Positions 30,327 to 39,511 are shown, numbered from the stretch's first letter. The stretch: 50,338 nt of DNA from Acetobacteraceae bacterium (GCA_003506895.1 DNXO01000167.1:551-50888); one strand, 5' to 3'. Notes: generated from the letters alone by a model not told the origin. A program made the numbers and translations.

Positions 30327-30896
30327 ATGGCCACCGCGGACCTAAACAGCCTGAAGACAGATCTTTCCCGCCGCATGGACGGCGCGATGGAAACCCTGCG
30401 CCGTGAATTCGCCGGTCTGCGGACCGGACGTGCTCACCCCGGTTTGCTGGAACCGGTCAAGGTCATCGCTTACGGCAGCGAAACGCCACTCAACCAGGTC
30501 GGCACGATCGGCGCGCCGGAACCGCGCATGCTGACAGTGCAGGTGTGGGACAAGTCGATGGTTTCGGCGGTGGAAAAGGCCATCCGCGACTCGGGGATGG
30601 GTTTGAACCCGGCCGCCGACGGTATGCTGGTCCGCGTGCCGATCCCGCAGTTGACCACCGAACGACGTAACGAACTGGCCAAGATGGCGCACAAATACGC
30701 CGAAGGGGCGAAGATTTCCGTTCGCGGCGTCCGGCGCGATGGCATGGAACAGATCAAGGGCTTCGAGAAGAAGCACGAGATCGGCGAGGATCTAGCCAAG
30801 AACTGGGCCGATGAGGTGCAGAAACTCACCGATCAATTCATTAAAAAGGTGGACGAAGCCCTCGCTGATAAGGAAAAAGACATCAAGCAGGTCTGA
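30327..30896 (+). CDS. frr: Ribosome recycling factor
   Basis: 189 residues from ATG 30327 (GGGAGG at 7 bp; an in-frame TTG 15 bp upstream is part of the ribosome site). With EF-G it splits post-termination ribosomes. Conserved blocks: RRMDGAMETLRREFAGLRTGRAHPGLL, YGSETPLNQVGTI, VQVWDKSMVSAVEKAIRDSGMGLNP, RVPIPQLTTERRNELAKMAHKYAEGAKISVRGVRRD. The two-domain L-shaped protein is complete. Confidence 0.97.
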   Translation: MATADLNSLKTDLSRRMDGAMETLRREFAGLRTGRAHPGLLEPVKVIAYGSETPLNQVGTIGAPEPRMLTVQVWDKSMVSAVEKAIRDSGMGLNPAADGMLVRVPIPQLTTERRNELAKMAHKYAEGAKISVRGVRRDGMEQIKGFEKKHEIGEDLAKNWADEVQKLTDQFIKKVDEALADKEKDIKQV

Positions 30897-30917
30897 GGCG
30901 GCGGGTCAGGGCATTTG

Positions 30918-31739
30918 ATGCCTGTCATCACCAAACGGGCAGCCCAAGGGTTCGTGTCGGAGAACGAGGTGTCAACAGCCGTCGCCACGTCTCACGTCGT
31001 TGCGTCCGTTCCGGCGGAGGTCAGCGCTGCCCAGGGAATCGTGCCCGCCCATGTCGCTATCATTATGGACGGTAACGGTCGTTGGGCCAAATCGCGGGGC
31101 TTGCCGCGCGTTGCCGGTCATCGCGAGGGCTCGCGCGCGGTTCGCCGCGTGGTGGAAGCCGCTATCCAGTCGGGTGTGTCCTGGCTGACGATCTATGCGT
31201 TCAGCAGCGAGAACTGGCGCCGCCCGGCCGGCGAGATCATGGACCTGACCGGTCTGCTGCGGCGCTACCTGCGGTCCGAGGTCGCTGAACTCAAGCAATC
31301 CGGCGTGCGGATGCGTTTCATCGGCGACCGTGCCCGCTTCGATTCCGATATCCAGGGCGATCTGGAAGCCGCCGAACGCGATACCGCGGCCAATTCGCGG
31401 CTGAATCTGACCATCGCCCTGTCTTATGGCGCCCGTGCCGAGATCGCCGCCGCCGCCAGGGCCGCGATGGCCGCCGTGCGCGAGGGTGCGCTGAACCCGA
31501 ATGATCTGGGTGAGGACGTTTTCGCCAGCTTCCTGGCCACGGCCGGCATGCCGGACCCGGACCTGATCATCCGCACGTCGGGGGAGCAGCGGCTTTCCAA
31601 CTTCCTGCTCTGGCAGGCTGCATACGCTGAGTTGGTATTCCTCGATGTGCTATGGCCTGATTTCGACCGTGCCCATTTCACTGCCGCCTTGTGTGAATTC
31701 GCCCGGCGTGAACGGCGCTTTGGCGCGCGCACGGATTGA
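30918..31739 (+). CDS. uppS: Undecaprenyl diphosphate synthase (cis-isoprenyl transferase)
   Basis: 273 residues from ATG 30918. Builds the C55 lipid carrier from FPP and IPP for peptidoglycan and polysaccharide synthesis. HVAIIMDGNGRWAK holds the catalytic Asp at 51; GHREGSRAVRRVVE, LTIYAFSSENWRRP, ALSYGARAEI and LIIRTSGEQRLSNFLLWQAAYAEL (Arg/Ser/Arg IPP site) follow. The N-terminus is about 25 residues longer than in E. coli; a later start inside it is possible. Linked to cdsA 22 bp downstream. Confidence 0.96.
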   Translation: MPVITKRAAQGFVSENEVSTAVATSHVVASVPAEVSAAQGIVPAHVAIIMDGNGRWAKSRGLPRVAGHREGSRAVRRVVEAAIQSGVSWLTIYAFSSENWRRPAGEIMDLTGLLRRYLRSEVAELKQSGVRMRFIGDRARFDSDIQGDLEAAERDTAANSRLNLTIALSYGARAEIAAAARAAMAAVREGALNPNDLGEDVFASFLATAGMPDPDLIIRTSGEQRLSNFLLWQAAYAELVFLDVLWPDFDRAHFTAALCEFARRERRFGARTD

Positions 31740-31761
31740 ACCGTCCAAAGGACCATAGGCG

Positions 31762-32574
31762 TTGAGCGGATCCCGTTGGGCCGACCTGAAACTGCGCGTT
31801 CTGTCGGCGGCTATCCTGGCGCCCCTCGCCCTGGGCTGCATCTGGCTGGGTGGCAACGCCTTCGCCGGCCTCGTTGCCCTGATCGCCGCCGGTCTTGCCT
31901 TCGAGTGGCTGGGTCTTTGTCGCCAGCGCGGTGCGGTGAATGCGATCTTGGTGTTCGCGGCGTTGCCCTTGGCCGTGCTGGTAGCCGCCTGGGTCGGCGC
32001 ATTGCAGGCGATCGCGTTGCTTGCTGTCGCCACGGGCGCCGGGATCGTGGTCGCCGGCGGGGTTTCGCGGGACCGCCCGCTTGCGTTCGGCATCCCCTAT
32101 CTGGGTCTTGGCGCGGTGGCGCTGGTCTGGTTACGCCAGCCCGCCGGAAGCGGTGGCGTGAACGTGATCGTTCTTCTGCTGGTCGTTTGGGCCAGCGATA
32201 TTGGTGCCTATATGGCCGGCCGGGCGATCGGCGGCCCGAAACTGGCCCCGGCGATTTCGCCGGGAAAGACCTGGTCCGGGGCGATCGGCGGCCTGATTGC
32301 CGCCGCCGTGACCGGGATGGTGGCCTCGGCACTCCTGGCCCATGGCTCACCATCCTGGCGCCCGGCTGGTTTCGCGATTGTTATTGGTGTGATCAGTCAA
32401 ATGGGTGACCTTTTCGAAAGCCAGGTGAAGCGCCACTTTGGGGTGAAGGACTCCGGTAACCTGATACCAGGCCATGGTGGCCTTCTAGACCGTTTGGATG
32501 CCGTGTTGACCGCGGCCCCCGCGGCGGCCCTACTGGCGCTGATCCTTGGACGTGGAGTAGTTCTTTGGGAATGA
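31762..32574 (+). CDS. cdsA: Phosphatidate cytidylyltransferase (CDP-diacylglycerol synthase)
   Basis: 270 residues from a TTG at 31762 (AAAGGA upstream; no better start in frame). Makes CDP-diacylglycerol from phosphatidate and CTP in the inner membrane. About seven to eight hydrophobic helices, then the family signature SQMGDLFESQVKRHFGVKDSG with NLIPGHGGLLDRLDA close to the C-terminus. The stop overlaps the dxr start by 4 bp (ATGA). Confidence 0.95.
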   Translation: MSGSRWADLKLRVLSAAILAPLALGCIWLGGNAFAGLVALIAAGLAFEWLGLCRQRGAVNAILVFAALPLAVLVAAWVGALQAIALLAVATGAGIVVAGGVSRDRPLAFGIPYLGLGAVALVWLRQPAGSGGVNVIVLLLVVWASDIGAYMAGRAIGGPKLAPAISPGKTWSGAIGGLIAAAVTGMVASALLAHGSPSWRPAGFAIVIGVISQMGDLFESQVKRHFGVKDSGNLIPGHGGLLDRLDAVLTAAPAAALLALILGRGVVLWE

Positions 32575-33767
32575 ACGCTGGTCATCCTGTCCTATCCAAA
32601 TTGATCCCGCCGCGTACTGTCAGTGTGCTTGGCAGCACGGGCAGCGTCGGAACCCAGACGATCGAGCTGCTGCTGGCGGAGCCGGAGCGCTTCCAGGTCC
32701 GCGCGCTCGTCGCCGGCCGCAACGCCACGCTGCTGGCTCAGCAAGCGGTTGCCCTTCGCGCCGAACTCGCCGTCGTCGCGGATGAGTCGTCATACGGGAC
32801 CTTGCGCGACGCGCTTGCCGGCAGCGGCATAAAAGTCGCGGCCGGCAAGGACGCTGTCGTGGCGGCCGCCGCGATGGATGCCGACTGGACAATGGCCGCG
32901 ATCACCGGCGCAGCGGGCTTGGCGCCCACGTTGGCGGCGATAAAGCGCGGGGCCTATGTCGGTCTTGCCAACAAGGAAGCGCTGGTCTGCGCGGGTGACG
33001 TCATGCTGCGCGCGGTGCGCGAGGCCGGGGCCACCCTGTTGCCAGTGGATTCCGAGCACAATGCGATCTTCCAGTCCTTGGCCGATGGCAATCGCGGCGC
33101 GCTGGAAAAGATCATCCTCACGGCGTCCGGCGGCCCCTTCCGCACCGCCAGCCTGGAAGAGATGGAGCGGGCCACTCCGGCGAAGGCGCTGAAGCACCCC
33201 GTTTGGTCGATGGGTGCCAAAATCAGCATTGATTCCGCCACGATGATGAACAAGGGCCTTGAACTGATCGAGGCGGCACGCCTGTTCAACCTTGATGAAA
33301 CCGAGATCGAGGTTCTGGTGCATCCGCAATCGATCATCCACGGGATGGTCTATTATCAGGACGGGTCGGTCCTGGCGCAGTTGGGCTCGCCCGACATGCG
33401 CATCCCGATCGCGCATACCCTCGCGTGGCCGAAGCGGATGGCGACGACATCGCCGCGGCTCGATCTCGCGGCGGTCAGTCGGCTGGAATTCGCCGAACCT
33501 GATCTCGTCCGGTTTCCCGCGCTGCGCCTTGCAAGAGAGGTGTTGCAAAATGGGGGCGGCGCGCCCACCATTTTAAATGCGGCGAATGAGGTCGCCGTCG
33601 AGGCATTTCTTACCGATCGTATCGGATTTTTGGATATTTCCCGATCGGTGGAGCAAACGCTCTTCAGGCTCGGGACGCTAAAGGCCGAAACGATCGAGGA
33701 TGTGGTTGCCCTCGACGCATTGGCGCGTCGCACCGCCTTGGATTTGCTGCCCGTTTCCGCCGTGTGA
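32571..33767 (+). CDS. dxr: 1-deoxy-D-xylulose 5-phosphate reductoisomerase
   Basis: 398 residues from ATG 32571, translationally coupled to cdsA. Makes 2-C-methyl-D-erythritol 4-phosphate with NADPH in the MEP pathway, feeding uppS. GSTGSVGTQTIELL binds NADPH; LANKEALVCAG, VDSEHNAIFQ (metal Asp/Glu), ASGGPF and MGAKISIDSATMMNKGLELIEA form the active site and HPQSIIHGMVYYQDGS the flexible region. Complete. Confidence 0.97.
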   Translation: MNAGHPVLSKLIPPRTVSVLGSTGSVGTQTIELLLAEPERFQVRALVAGRNATLLAQQAVALRAELAVVADESSYGTLRDALAGSGIKVAAGKDAVVAAAAMDADWTMAAITGAAGLAPTLAAIKRGAYVGLANKEALVCAGDVMLRAVREAGATLLPVDSEHNAIFQSLADGNRGALEKIILTASGGPFRTASLEEMERATPAKALKHPVWSMGAKISIDSATMMNKGLELIEAARLFNLDETEIEVLVHPQSIIHGMVYYQDGSVLAQLGSPDMRIPIAHTLAWPKRMATTSPRLDLAAVSRLEFAEPDLVRFPALRLAREVLQNGGGAPTILNAANEVAVEAFLTDRIGFLDISRSVEQTLFRLGTLKAETIEDVVALDALARRTALDLLPVSAV

Positions 33768-33792
33768 TCCCTCTGTTTCGAGGATAAAGTCC

Positions 33793-34905
33793 GTGCTGTC
33801 GTTCATTCCTGATGTCATTCGCAGTGCGGCGGCCTTTGTCGTCGTGCTTGGCGTCCTCGTTTTTGTCCATGAACTCGGCCATTACCTTGCCGCCCGTTGG
33901 CGTGGTGTCCGGGTCGAGGCATTTTCGATCGGGTTCGGCGGTACGATAACATCCTGGACCGACAGCCGGGGCACGGTTTGGAAACTGGCCTGGTTGCCGT
34001 TGGGCGGCTACGTCAAACTGCATGGGCAGGAAAATCCGAAGGATGTGGGGCCCGAGGTCCGGGCGACCTGGATTCCTGGCCAGACGTTCCACGACAAGCC
34101 GGTATTGTCCCGGGCAATCATCGTGGCTGCCGGACCGATCGCGAACTTTGTGCTGGCGATGGTTCTGTTCGCCGGCCTGTTCATTGCGATCGGCCAACCG
34201 GTTCCGCTTCCGGTTGTCGGTGGTGTGGTTGCCGACAGCGCCGCCTCACGCGCCGGCTTGATGGCGAATGACCGCATCCTGTCCATCAACGGTCAGCCGA
34301 TCGACACGTTCGACGACTTAAAGAACATCGTCGCCGCTCATCCGGCCGAAACGCTGTCGGTGCGGATCAACCGCGATGGTGCCGATCAACAGATCGCCGT
34401 CACCCCGGACTCCGTCGATTCCGGAGGGCATAAGGTCGGCATATTGGGTGTCCGCGGTGGCAGCATGGAATATCGCCATGTCAGCCTTCCAGCGGCGCTG
34501 CTGGGCGGTGTGACGCAAACCTGGGCGGTGACCCGGGAAACCTTCGCCGGGTTGGCACAGATGGTCGGTGGCGCCCGCGGAACGGATGAACTTGGTGGTC
34601 CGCTGCGGATCGCGCAGCTTTCCGGGCAGGTTGCCAAGCTTGGCACCGCGACGCTGATTTCATTCATTGCCGTGCTGTCGGTCAATCTTGGACTGATCAA
34701 CCTGTTTCCGGTTCCGGTTCTGGATGGCGGCCATCTGTTGTTCTACTTAGCGGAGGCGTTGCGTGGACGCCCATTGCCGCAGCGGGCACAAGAGTATGGT
34801 TTCCGTGCCGGTCTGGCGTTCCTGGCCTGTTTGTTTGTCTTCGCCACATGGAATGATTTGACCCATCTGGGTCTGTTCCGGTGGGTTGTCAGTCTGATGG
34901 GCTGA
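33793..34905 (+). CDS. rseP: Site-2 intramembrane metalloprotease RseP
   Basis: 370 residues from a GTG at 33793 with GAGGA at 8 bp. Cuts membrane-bound anti-sigma factors and leftover signal peptides. Zinc motif H26-E-L-G-H30 in the first helix, a PDZ domain (about 125-205, GGVVADSAASRAGLMANDRILSINGQPI), and the second metal motif around D311 (PVPVLDGGH) in the third membrane segment. Three to four helices. bamA follows after a 157-bp gap with two hairpins and a promoter-like sequence. Confidence 0.96.
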   Translation: MLSFIPDVIRSAAAFVVVLGVLVFVHELGHYLAARWRGVRVEAFSIGFGGTITSWTDSRGTVWKLAWLPLGGYVKLHGQENPKDVGPEVRATWIPGQTFHDKPVLSRAIIVAAGPIANFVLAMVLFAGLFIAIGQPVPLPVVGGVVADSAASRAGLMANDRILSINGQPIDTFDDLKNIVAAHPAETLSVRINRDGADQQIAVTPDSVDSGGHKVGILGVRGGSMEYRHVSLPAALLGGVTQTWAVTRETFAGLAQMVGGARGTDELGGPLRIAQLSGQVAKLGTATLISFIAVLSVNLGLINLFPVPVLDGGHLLFYLAEALRGRPLPQRAQEYGFRAGLAFLACLFVFATWNDLTHLGLFRWVVSLMG

Positions 34906-34918
34906 CCCGAGTCGCGGA

Positions 34919-34949
34919 ACCGGTTCGGCGCATTTTGCACCGAACCGGT
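34919..34949 (+). other. Long hairpin between rseP and bamA
   Basis: ACCGGTTCGG (34919-34928) pairs perfectly with CCGAACCGGT (34940-34949); inside, GCA-TTT-TGC pairs again after one C-A mismatch, so 13 of 14 positions pair. It starts 14 bp after the rseP stop. No U tract follows; likely an mRNA stability or attenuation structure. Confidence 0.6.
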
Positions 34950-34974
34950 ATCACCGTTGCGTTGGACGTCGTAT

Positions 34975-35002
34975 TTGTCCTTTCAAATCACTGTCTTATA
35001 GA
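34975..35002 (+). promoter_or_regulatory. Possible internal promoter for bamA
   Basis: TTGTCC (34975-34980), 16-nt spacer, TATAGA (34997-35002), inside an AT-rich patch unusual for this operon. It would let bamA-skp-lpxD-fabZ-lpxA be expressed apart from the upstream genes. A GGGCGGCA-GAT-TGCCGCCC hairpin (35005-35023) would sit at the very 5' end of that transcript. Confidence 0.45.
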
Positions 35003-35004
35003 AA

Positions 35005-35023
35005 GGGCGGCAGATTGCCGCCC
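35005..35023 (+). other. Short perfect hairpin in the bamA leader
   Basis: GGGCGGCA and TGCCGCCC pair over 8 bp with a 3-nt loop, right after the possible promoter. A stem at the 5' end commonly protects mRNAs from decay. Confidence 0.5.
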
Positions 35024-35062
35024 GGCGCAAGCCGCTACTAGCTTCGCTTGCGACCCCTCGCT

Positions 35063-37525
35063 ATGGTGCGCGCCGTACGGACCGGAAAATCGACCGGTGC
35101 CGAGTCTATCGCGATCCGCGTGCCGTTTGGGGGGACCAGCCTTTTGTTGACGATCCGTGCTGAGCGGCTGCTCGCCGCCTGCCTGATGCCAGTGCTGGTC
35201 ATCGGAACCGCTGCCGCTCAAGCTCCGGCACCTGCGCGCCAGGCACCTCCGCGCTCCGCGGCCACACGTCCCGCGGCGAACACCGGAGTCATCCAGTCGA
35301 TCCAGATCGAGGGTGCGCGGCGTATCGAGCAGGGCACCATCCGGTCGTATCTGCTGGTCCGGCCCGGCGACACGTTCGATCCCGGGCGTATCGACCGCAG
35401 CCTGAAGACCCTCTACGCAACGGGGTTGTTCAAGGATGTCCAGCTCGGCCGGGTCGGCGATACGCTTGTCGTCCGCGTTGTCGAGAATCCTATCGTCAGC
35501 CGCGTTGCCTACGAGGGCAATCACAAACTGACCGACGACCAGCTTCGGCCAGAACTGCAACTGCGTCCGCGCGCTGTTTTCACCCCCGCGCTGGCTGAAG
35601 CGGACCGGGTCCACATCCTCGCCATGTACGCCAAGCGCGGCTACTACGATGCGACGGTGGAGCCGAAGATCATCCAGGAGGACCAGAACCGCGTTGATGT
35701 CGTCTTCCAGATCAATGACGGGTCCGCCGCGCTGATCAGCAAGATCGTCGTGACCGGCAACAAGGCGTTCAGCGAAAGCCGGCTGAGTGAGGTTATCAGC
35801 AGCCGTGAATCCCGCTGGTGGCGGTTTCTGTCCTCCTCGGATAGCTACGATCCCGAGCGTCTGGCCTATGACAAGGAATTGCTCCGCCGGTTCTACCTGA
35901 AAAACGGCTATGCCGACGTCCAGGTGTCCGATGCGGCGGCCGAACTATCGCCGGACCGCAAGGGATTTTTTCTGTCCTTCACCGTGCATGAGGGGGAGCG
36001 CTACAAGATCGGCAAGGTCGCGATCAACGTTCAGCTCCGTAACCTTACCGACGCGGAGCTGATGCCGAACCTGCAACTGGCATCCGGCGACTATTACGAC
36101 GGCGACGCCGTCGGACGCTCCGCCGATGCGATTGAACTGGCGGTTCACAACCGTGGTTATGCGTTCGTTGAGGTGAAGCCGCGCATTACGCGCGACGAGG
36201 AAAAACATACCATCGACCTCTCATTCGATGTCGGCGAGGGGCCGCGAGTCTATGTCGAGCGGATCGATATCGTCGGCAATACCCGTACCGAGGACAAAGT
36301 CATACGGCGTGAGTTCCGCTTGGCCGAAGGCGACCCGTTCAGCGCCGAAGCCGTGCGTATGAGCAAGACGCGCCTGACCGACCTTGGCTACTTCACGAAT
36401 GTCGATGTCGCTACCAATCCTGGATCCGCCCCGGACAAAGCCGTTCTGTTGACGACTATCGCCGAGAAGGCCACGGGCGAACTTTCCTTCGGCGGCGGTT
36501 ACTCCACCGACGCGGGCGCGCTCATCGACATCGGCCTGTCGGAGCGCAATTTGGTCGGCACCGGCATTAACGCCAGCATCAACGGCGTGCTCGCCCAACG
36601 GCGCAGTTCGATCAGCGCCTCTGTCACCAATCCTTACTTCCTGGACCGCAACCTGATTGCCGGCGGTGATGTCTTCCTGATCCAGACGAATTTCCTGGGC
36701 ACCCAACCCTATGACGAAAATCGCGTCGGCTTCGACATGCGGTTGGGTTACAACTTCAACGAACACCTTCGGCAGGTCTGGAGCTACTCGCTCGTTGATC
36801 GTCAGGTTTACAACATTGAGACTGGCGCCAGCCCGTTCATCCTGAATGAAAGCGGCACGACGTTGTTGTCGCAAGTCAGTCAGGTTATCACGCTCGATTA
36901 CCGGGACAGCCGGGTGAATGCTCACTCGGGCTATATTCTGGAGTTGGGCACCGATGTTGCCGGGCTTGGCGGCGACACCCGCTTTCTCCGCGGCAATCTG
37001 AACGGTGCGTATTACATCCCGTTGGAGCGCTATCTGGGTAATCCGGACTGGGGTGTCAAATTAGCCGGCAGCACCGGGTATATGGAGCTCCTGCCCGGAG
37101 GGCGCGAACAAATCATCGACCGCTTCTTCCTGGGCGGTGACAACCTTCGCGGGTTCCTGGACGGCGGCGCCGGCCCGACCGACGTTCTTACCGGCAATCC
37201 GCTCGGTGGGCGGTTCATCTGGACCCAGACGACCGAACTGCGGTACCCGTTGCCGGTATCCCCAGATCTGGGCCTGAGTGGACGCGCGTTCGTCGATGTG
37301 GGCTCATTGACCGAAGCGTCGTTTAGAAGCCCGAGCGCCTGTTTGGCGACGACCACCCTGACCTGTCAGATACGGCAATCCGCTGCACCGCGCGTGGGTG
37401 CCGGCGTGGGCGTTTCCTGGCAGACGGCCTTCGGGTTGATAAACCTTGACTTGGCGCCGTTTGTGATCAAGCAACCGGGCGACCAAACGCAAATCTTCCG
37501 GTTTGGCTTCGGCACGAGGTTCTAG
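35063..37525 (+). CDS. bamA: Outer-membrane protein assembly factor BamA
   Basis: Central Omp85 insertase of the BAM complex. A signal peptide ends at GTAAAQA, five POTRA repeats follow (about 80-420 in the 820-residue form) starting with IQSIQIEGARRIEQGTI, and the rest is the 16-strand barrel containing RGFLDGG, the loop-6 VRGF-type motif of Omp85 proteins, and a terminal FRFGFGTRF with aromatic last residue. Start is uncertain: ATG 35063 has no ribosome site and gives a signal peptide of about 57 residues; a TTG at 35144, with a G-rich run before it, would give a normal 27-residue signal. The stop overlaps the skp GTG by one base. Confidence 0.96.
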   Translation: MVRAVRTGKSTGAESIAIRVPFGGTSLLLTIRAERLLAACLMPVLVIGTAAAQAPAPARQAPPRSAATRPAANTGVIQSIQIEGARRIEQGTIRSYLLVRPGDTFDPGRIDRSLKTLYATGLFKDVQLGRVGDTLVVRVVENPIVSRVAYEGNHKLTDDQLRPELQLRPRAVFTPALAEADRVHILAMYAKRGYYDATVEPKIIQEDQNRVDVVFQINDGSAALISKIVVTGNKAFSESRLSEVISSRESRWWRFLSSSDSYDPERLAYDKELLRRFYLKNGYADVQVSDAAAELSPDRKGFFLSFTVHEGERYKIGKVAINVQLRNLTDAELMPNLQLASGDYYDGDAVGRSADAIELAVHNRGYAFVEVKPRITRDEEKHTIDLSFDVGEGPRVYVERIDIVGNTRTEDKVIRREFRLAEGDPFSAEAVRMSKTRLTDLGYFTNVDVATNPGSAPDKAVLLTTIAEKATGELSFGGGYSTDAGALIDIGLSERNLVGTGINASINGVLAQRRSSISASVTNPYFLDRNLIAGGDVFLIQTNFLGTQPYDENRVGFDMRLGYNFNEHLRQVWSYSLVDRQVYNIETGASPFILNESGTTLLSQVSQVITLDYRDSRVNAHSGYILELGTDVAGLGGDTRFLRGNLNGAYYIPLERYLGNPDWGVKLAGSTGYMELLPGGREQIIDRFFLGGDNLRGFLDGGAGPTDVLTGNPLGGRFIWTQTTELRYPLPVSPDLGLSGRAFVDVGSLTEASFRSPSACLATTTLTCQIRQSAAPRVGAGVGVSWQTAFGLINLDLAPFVIKQPGDQTQIFRFGFGTRF

Positions 37526-38394
37526 TGATCCAAAAATACATCAAATACACAGGGGCGGCCGTCGCCCTGGCGCTGGCTTTCAACCCGCTATCCGCCTCCG
37601 CTCAACAGGCGCAGAGTGGTGAGTGGTTCGTTCCGGGTCGGGTCAAGCCATCCGGCCCGCCGGCTGCCACCCGTCCGGCCCCACACCCCGCGACCGGCCA
37701 GTCAGGGGCGCCGGGCGGCATCCCGCTGGGGGCGGAAGGTGGGGCCGACCAAGCCGGCAATCCCCCGCCGTTGCAGGTCGAACTTCCTCCGGCACCGGAA
37801 ATTCCGCCCATTCCGAAGGGCCAGGCCACCCCGGCCGCGATCGTTGGTATCCTCTCTGTACCTGACGTGCTGCGGGTCTCCACCGCCTATCAGGCTGCCT
37901 ACAAGGAACTGAACGCGCGCGGCCAAAAGTTGAACGAAGATGCCCAGAAGGAACAGGCCGCGCTCCGCGACCTGGGCCAGGCCTTCGCCGCCGAACGCTC
38001 TAAGCTGTCGCCCGAACAGATCCGTGCGAAGGAAAAGGAAATCCAGGATCGCGCCACCGAGGCTCAGCGCAAGTTCGGTGAGCGGAACCGGATCATCCAG
38101 GAAGCTGGCCAGTACGTCATGATGCAGATCAATCGCACCATGGAGCAGGTGGCTCAGCAGGTGGCGCTGTCTCGCGGCGTGAATCTGGTGCTGAACCGCG
38201 CGCAGATCCTCGGCACGACGGCCGATTTCGACCTGACCCCCGCTGTCGTGGACGTGTTGAACAAGGCGCTTCCCAGCGTCATCGTCCCACCTGACGGGAT
38301 TTCGCCCCTGGCGATGAAACCGCCGGCCGCCACCGCGGCTCCGGCCTCGGCCACGGCGCCTGCAACGCCAGTCAAGCAGCCGCAGAAGCAATAA
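37525..38394 (+). CDS. skp: Skp/OmpH-family periplasmic chaperone
   Basis: 289 residues from GTG 37525, which shares a base with the bamA stop. Signal peptide to about 26 (ALAFNPLSASAQ). Residues about 105-235 are the OmpH/Skp part: a short beta segment (AAIVGILSVPDVLRVSTAYQAAYKEL) and long charged coiled coils (KLNEDAQKEQAALRDLGQAF to KFGERNRIIQEAGQYV) that form the tentacles holding unfolded outer-membrane proteins. Unlike the roughly 160-residue E. coli protein it has a Pro/Gly-rich insert at about 30-105 and an Ala/Pro tail, so it is nearly twice the usual size. Position between bamA and lpxD is canonical. Confidence 0.92.
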   Translation: MIQKYIKYTGAAVALALAFNPLSASAQQAQSGEWFVPGRVKPSGPPAATRPAPHPATGQSGAPGGIPLGAEGGADQAGNPPPLQVELPPAPEIPPIPKGQATPAAIVGILSVPDVLRVSTAYQAAYKELNARGQKLNEDAQKEQAALRDLGQAFAAERSKLSPEQIRAKEKEIQDRATEAQRKFGERNRIIQEAGQYVMMQINRTMEQVAQQVALSRGVNLVLNRAQILGTTADFDLTPAVVDVLNKALPSVIVPPDGISPLAMKPPAATAAPASATAPATPVKQPQKQ

Positions 38395-38396
38395 GC

Positions 38397-39506
38397 ATGG
38401 CGGCGCGTGTGGACCGCTCTGCGTTAGCGGGCGATCCCCGCTTCTTTCGGCGTGTTGGCCCACATAGCCTCGCGGCCGTCGTGGATGCCGCCAGTGTTGA
38501 AGGCGGGGCCGCCGAGGCCCCGCCGCGCCGCCTGATGTTGTACCAGATCGCTCCGCTGGCCACGGCGACCGCCGAGGACGTAACCTTCTGCCTGAATAAT
38601 CGTAAGTACCTCCCGGCTCTTGCCGCGACCAAGGCCGGGGCGGTTATTGTTCACGCGGATATGCGGGCCAACGTGCCTGAAACGGCGGTCGCGATCATCG
38701 CCCCCGATCCGCTGGTAGCCTGGGCCCGGGTCGCCGAACTGTTCCATCCGCGACCCCCGAGCTCACCCGGCATTCATCCGACCGCGGTCATCGCCGCGTC
38801 GGCCCGCATCGATCCAACCGCCGAGATCGGGCCGCTCGCCGTGATCGGAGAGAACGTCACGATCGGCCCTCGTGGCCGTATCGGTCCCCTGGTCGTGATC
38901 GGCGACGGCGTCGAAATCGGCCGCGACGTTCGCATTGGGCCGCATGCATCGGTGACGCATGCCCTGCTCGGCGACCGCGTTTACATCTATCCCGGCGTCC
39001 GCATCGGCCAGGACGGGTTTGGTTTTGCCATCACGCCAGAGGGCTTCCACACCATCCCCCAACTTGGGCGCGTGGTGATCGAGAACGATGTCGAGATTGG
39101 CGCCAACACCACCGTCGATCGCGGGGCGCTGGAGGATACCGTGATCGGCGCCGGTACCCGCATCGATAACCTGGTCCAGATCGCCCATAATGTCCGTATC
39201 GGCCGTGCCTGCGTGATTGTCGCGCAGGTCGGGATATCTGGATCCGCGGTCCTGGAAGATCAGGTGGTACTGGCCGGGCAGGCCGGTGTGGCGGGCCATC
39301 TGCGGATCGGCAAGGGCTCCCGCATCGGCGCCCAATCGGGTGTCATGGCCGATGTTCCGCCGCGATCGGAGATGGTCGGCGCGCCCGCACAGCCGGTGAA
39401 GGCCTTCTTCAAGGAAGTCGCCACCCTTCGCCGCTGGGTTCGCGATGGCGGTAGTCCCCAGGCCCGCACTTCCCGTGGCTCCAAACCAAAATCAGACGTG
39501 GACTGA
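38397..39506 (+). CDS. lpxD: UDP-3-O-(3-hydroxyacyl)glucosamine N-acyltransferase
   Basis: 369 residues. Third step of lipid A synthesis, adding the second hydroxyacyl chain from acyl-ACP. The N-terminal uridine-binding domain (about 1-115) leads into a left-handed beta-helix of hexapeptide repeats (about 120-330: IDPTAEIGPLAVIGENVTIG and so on). The catalytic base is H264 in NLVQIAHNVRIG, aligned with E. coli H239. Start 2 bp after the skp stop. Confidence 0.97.
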   Translation: MAARVDRSALAGDPRFFRRVGPHSLAAVVDAASVEGGAAEAPPRRLMLYQIAPLATATAEDVTFCLNNRKYLPALAATKAGAVIVHADMRANVPETAVAIIAPDPLVAWARVAELFHPRPPSSPGIHPTAVIAASARIDPTAEIGPLAVIGENVTIGPRGRIGPLVVIGDGVEIGRDVRIGPHASVTHALLGDRVYIYPGVRIGQDGFGFAITPEGFHTIPQLGRVVIENDVEIGANTTVDRGALEDTVIGAGTRIDNLVQIAHNVRIGRACVIVAQVGISGSAVLEDQVVLAGQAGVAGHLRIGKGSRIGAQSGVMADVPPRSEMVGAPAQPVKAFFKEVATLRRWVRDGGSPQARTSRGSKPKSDVD

Positions 39507-39511
39507 AAATT

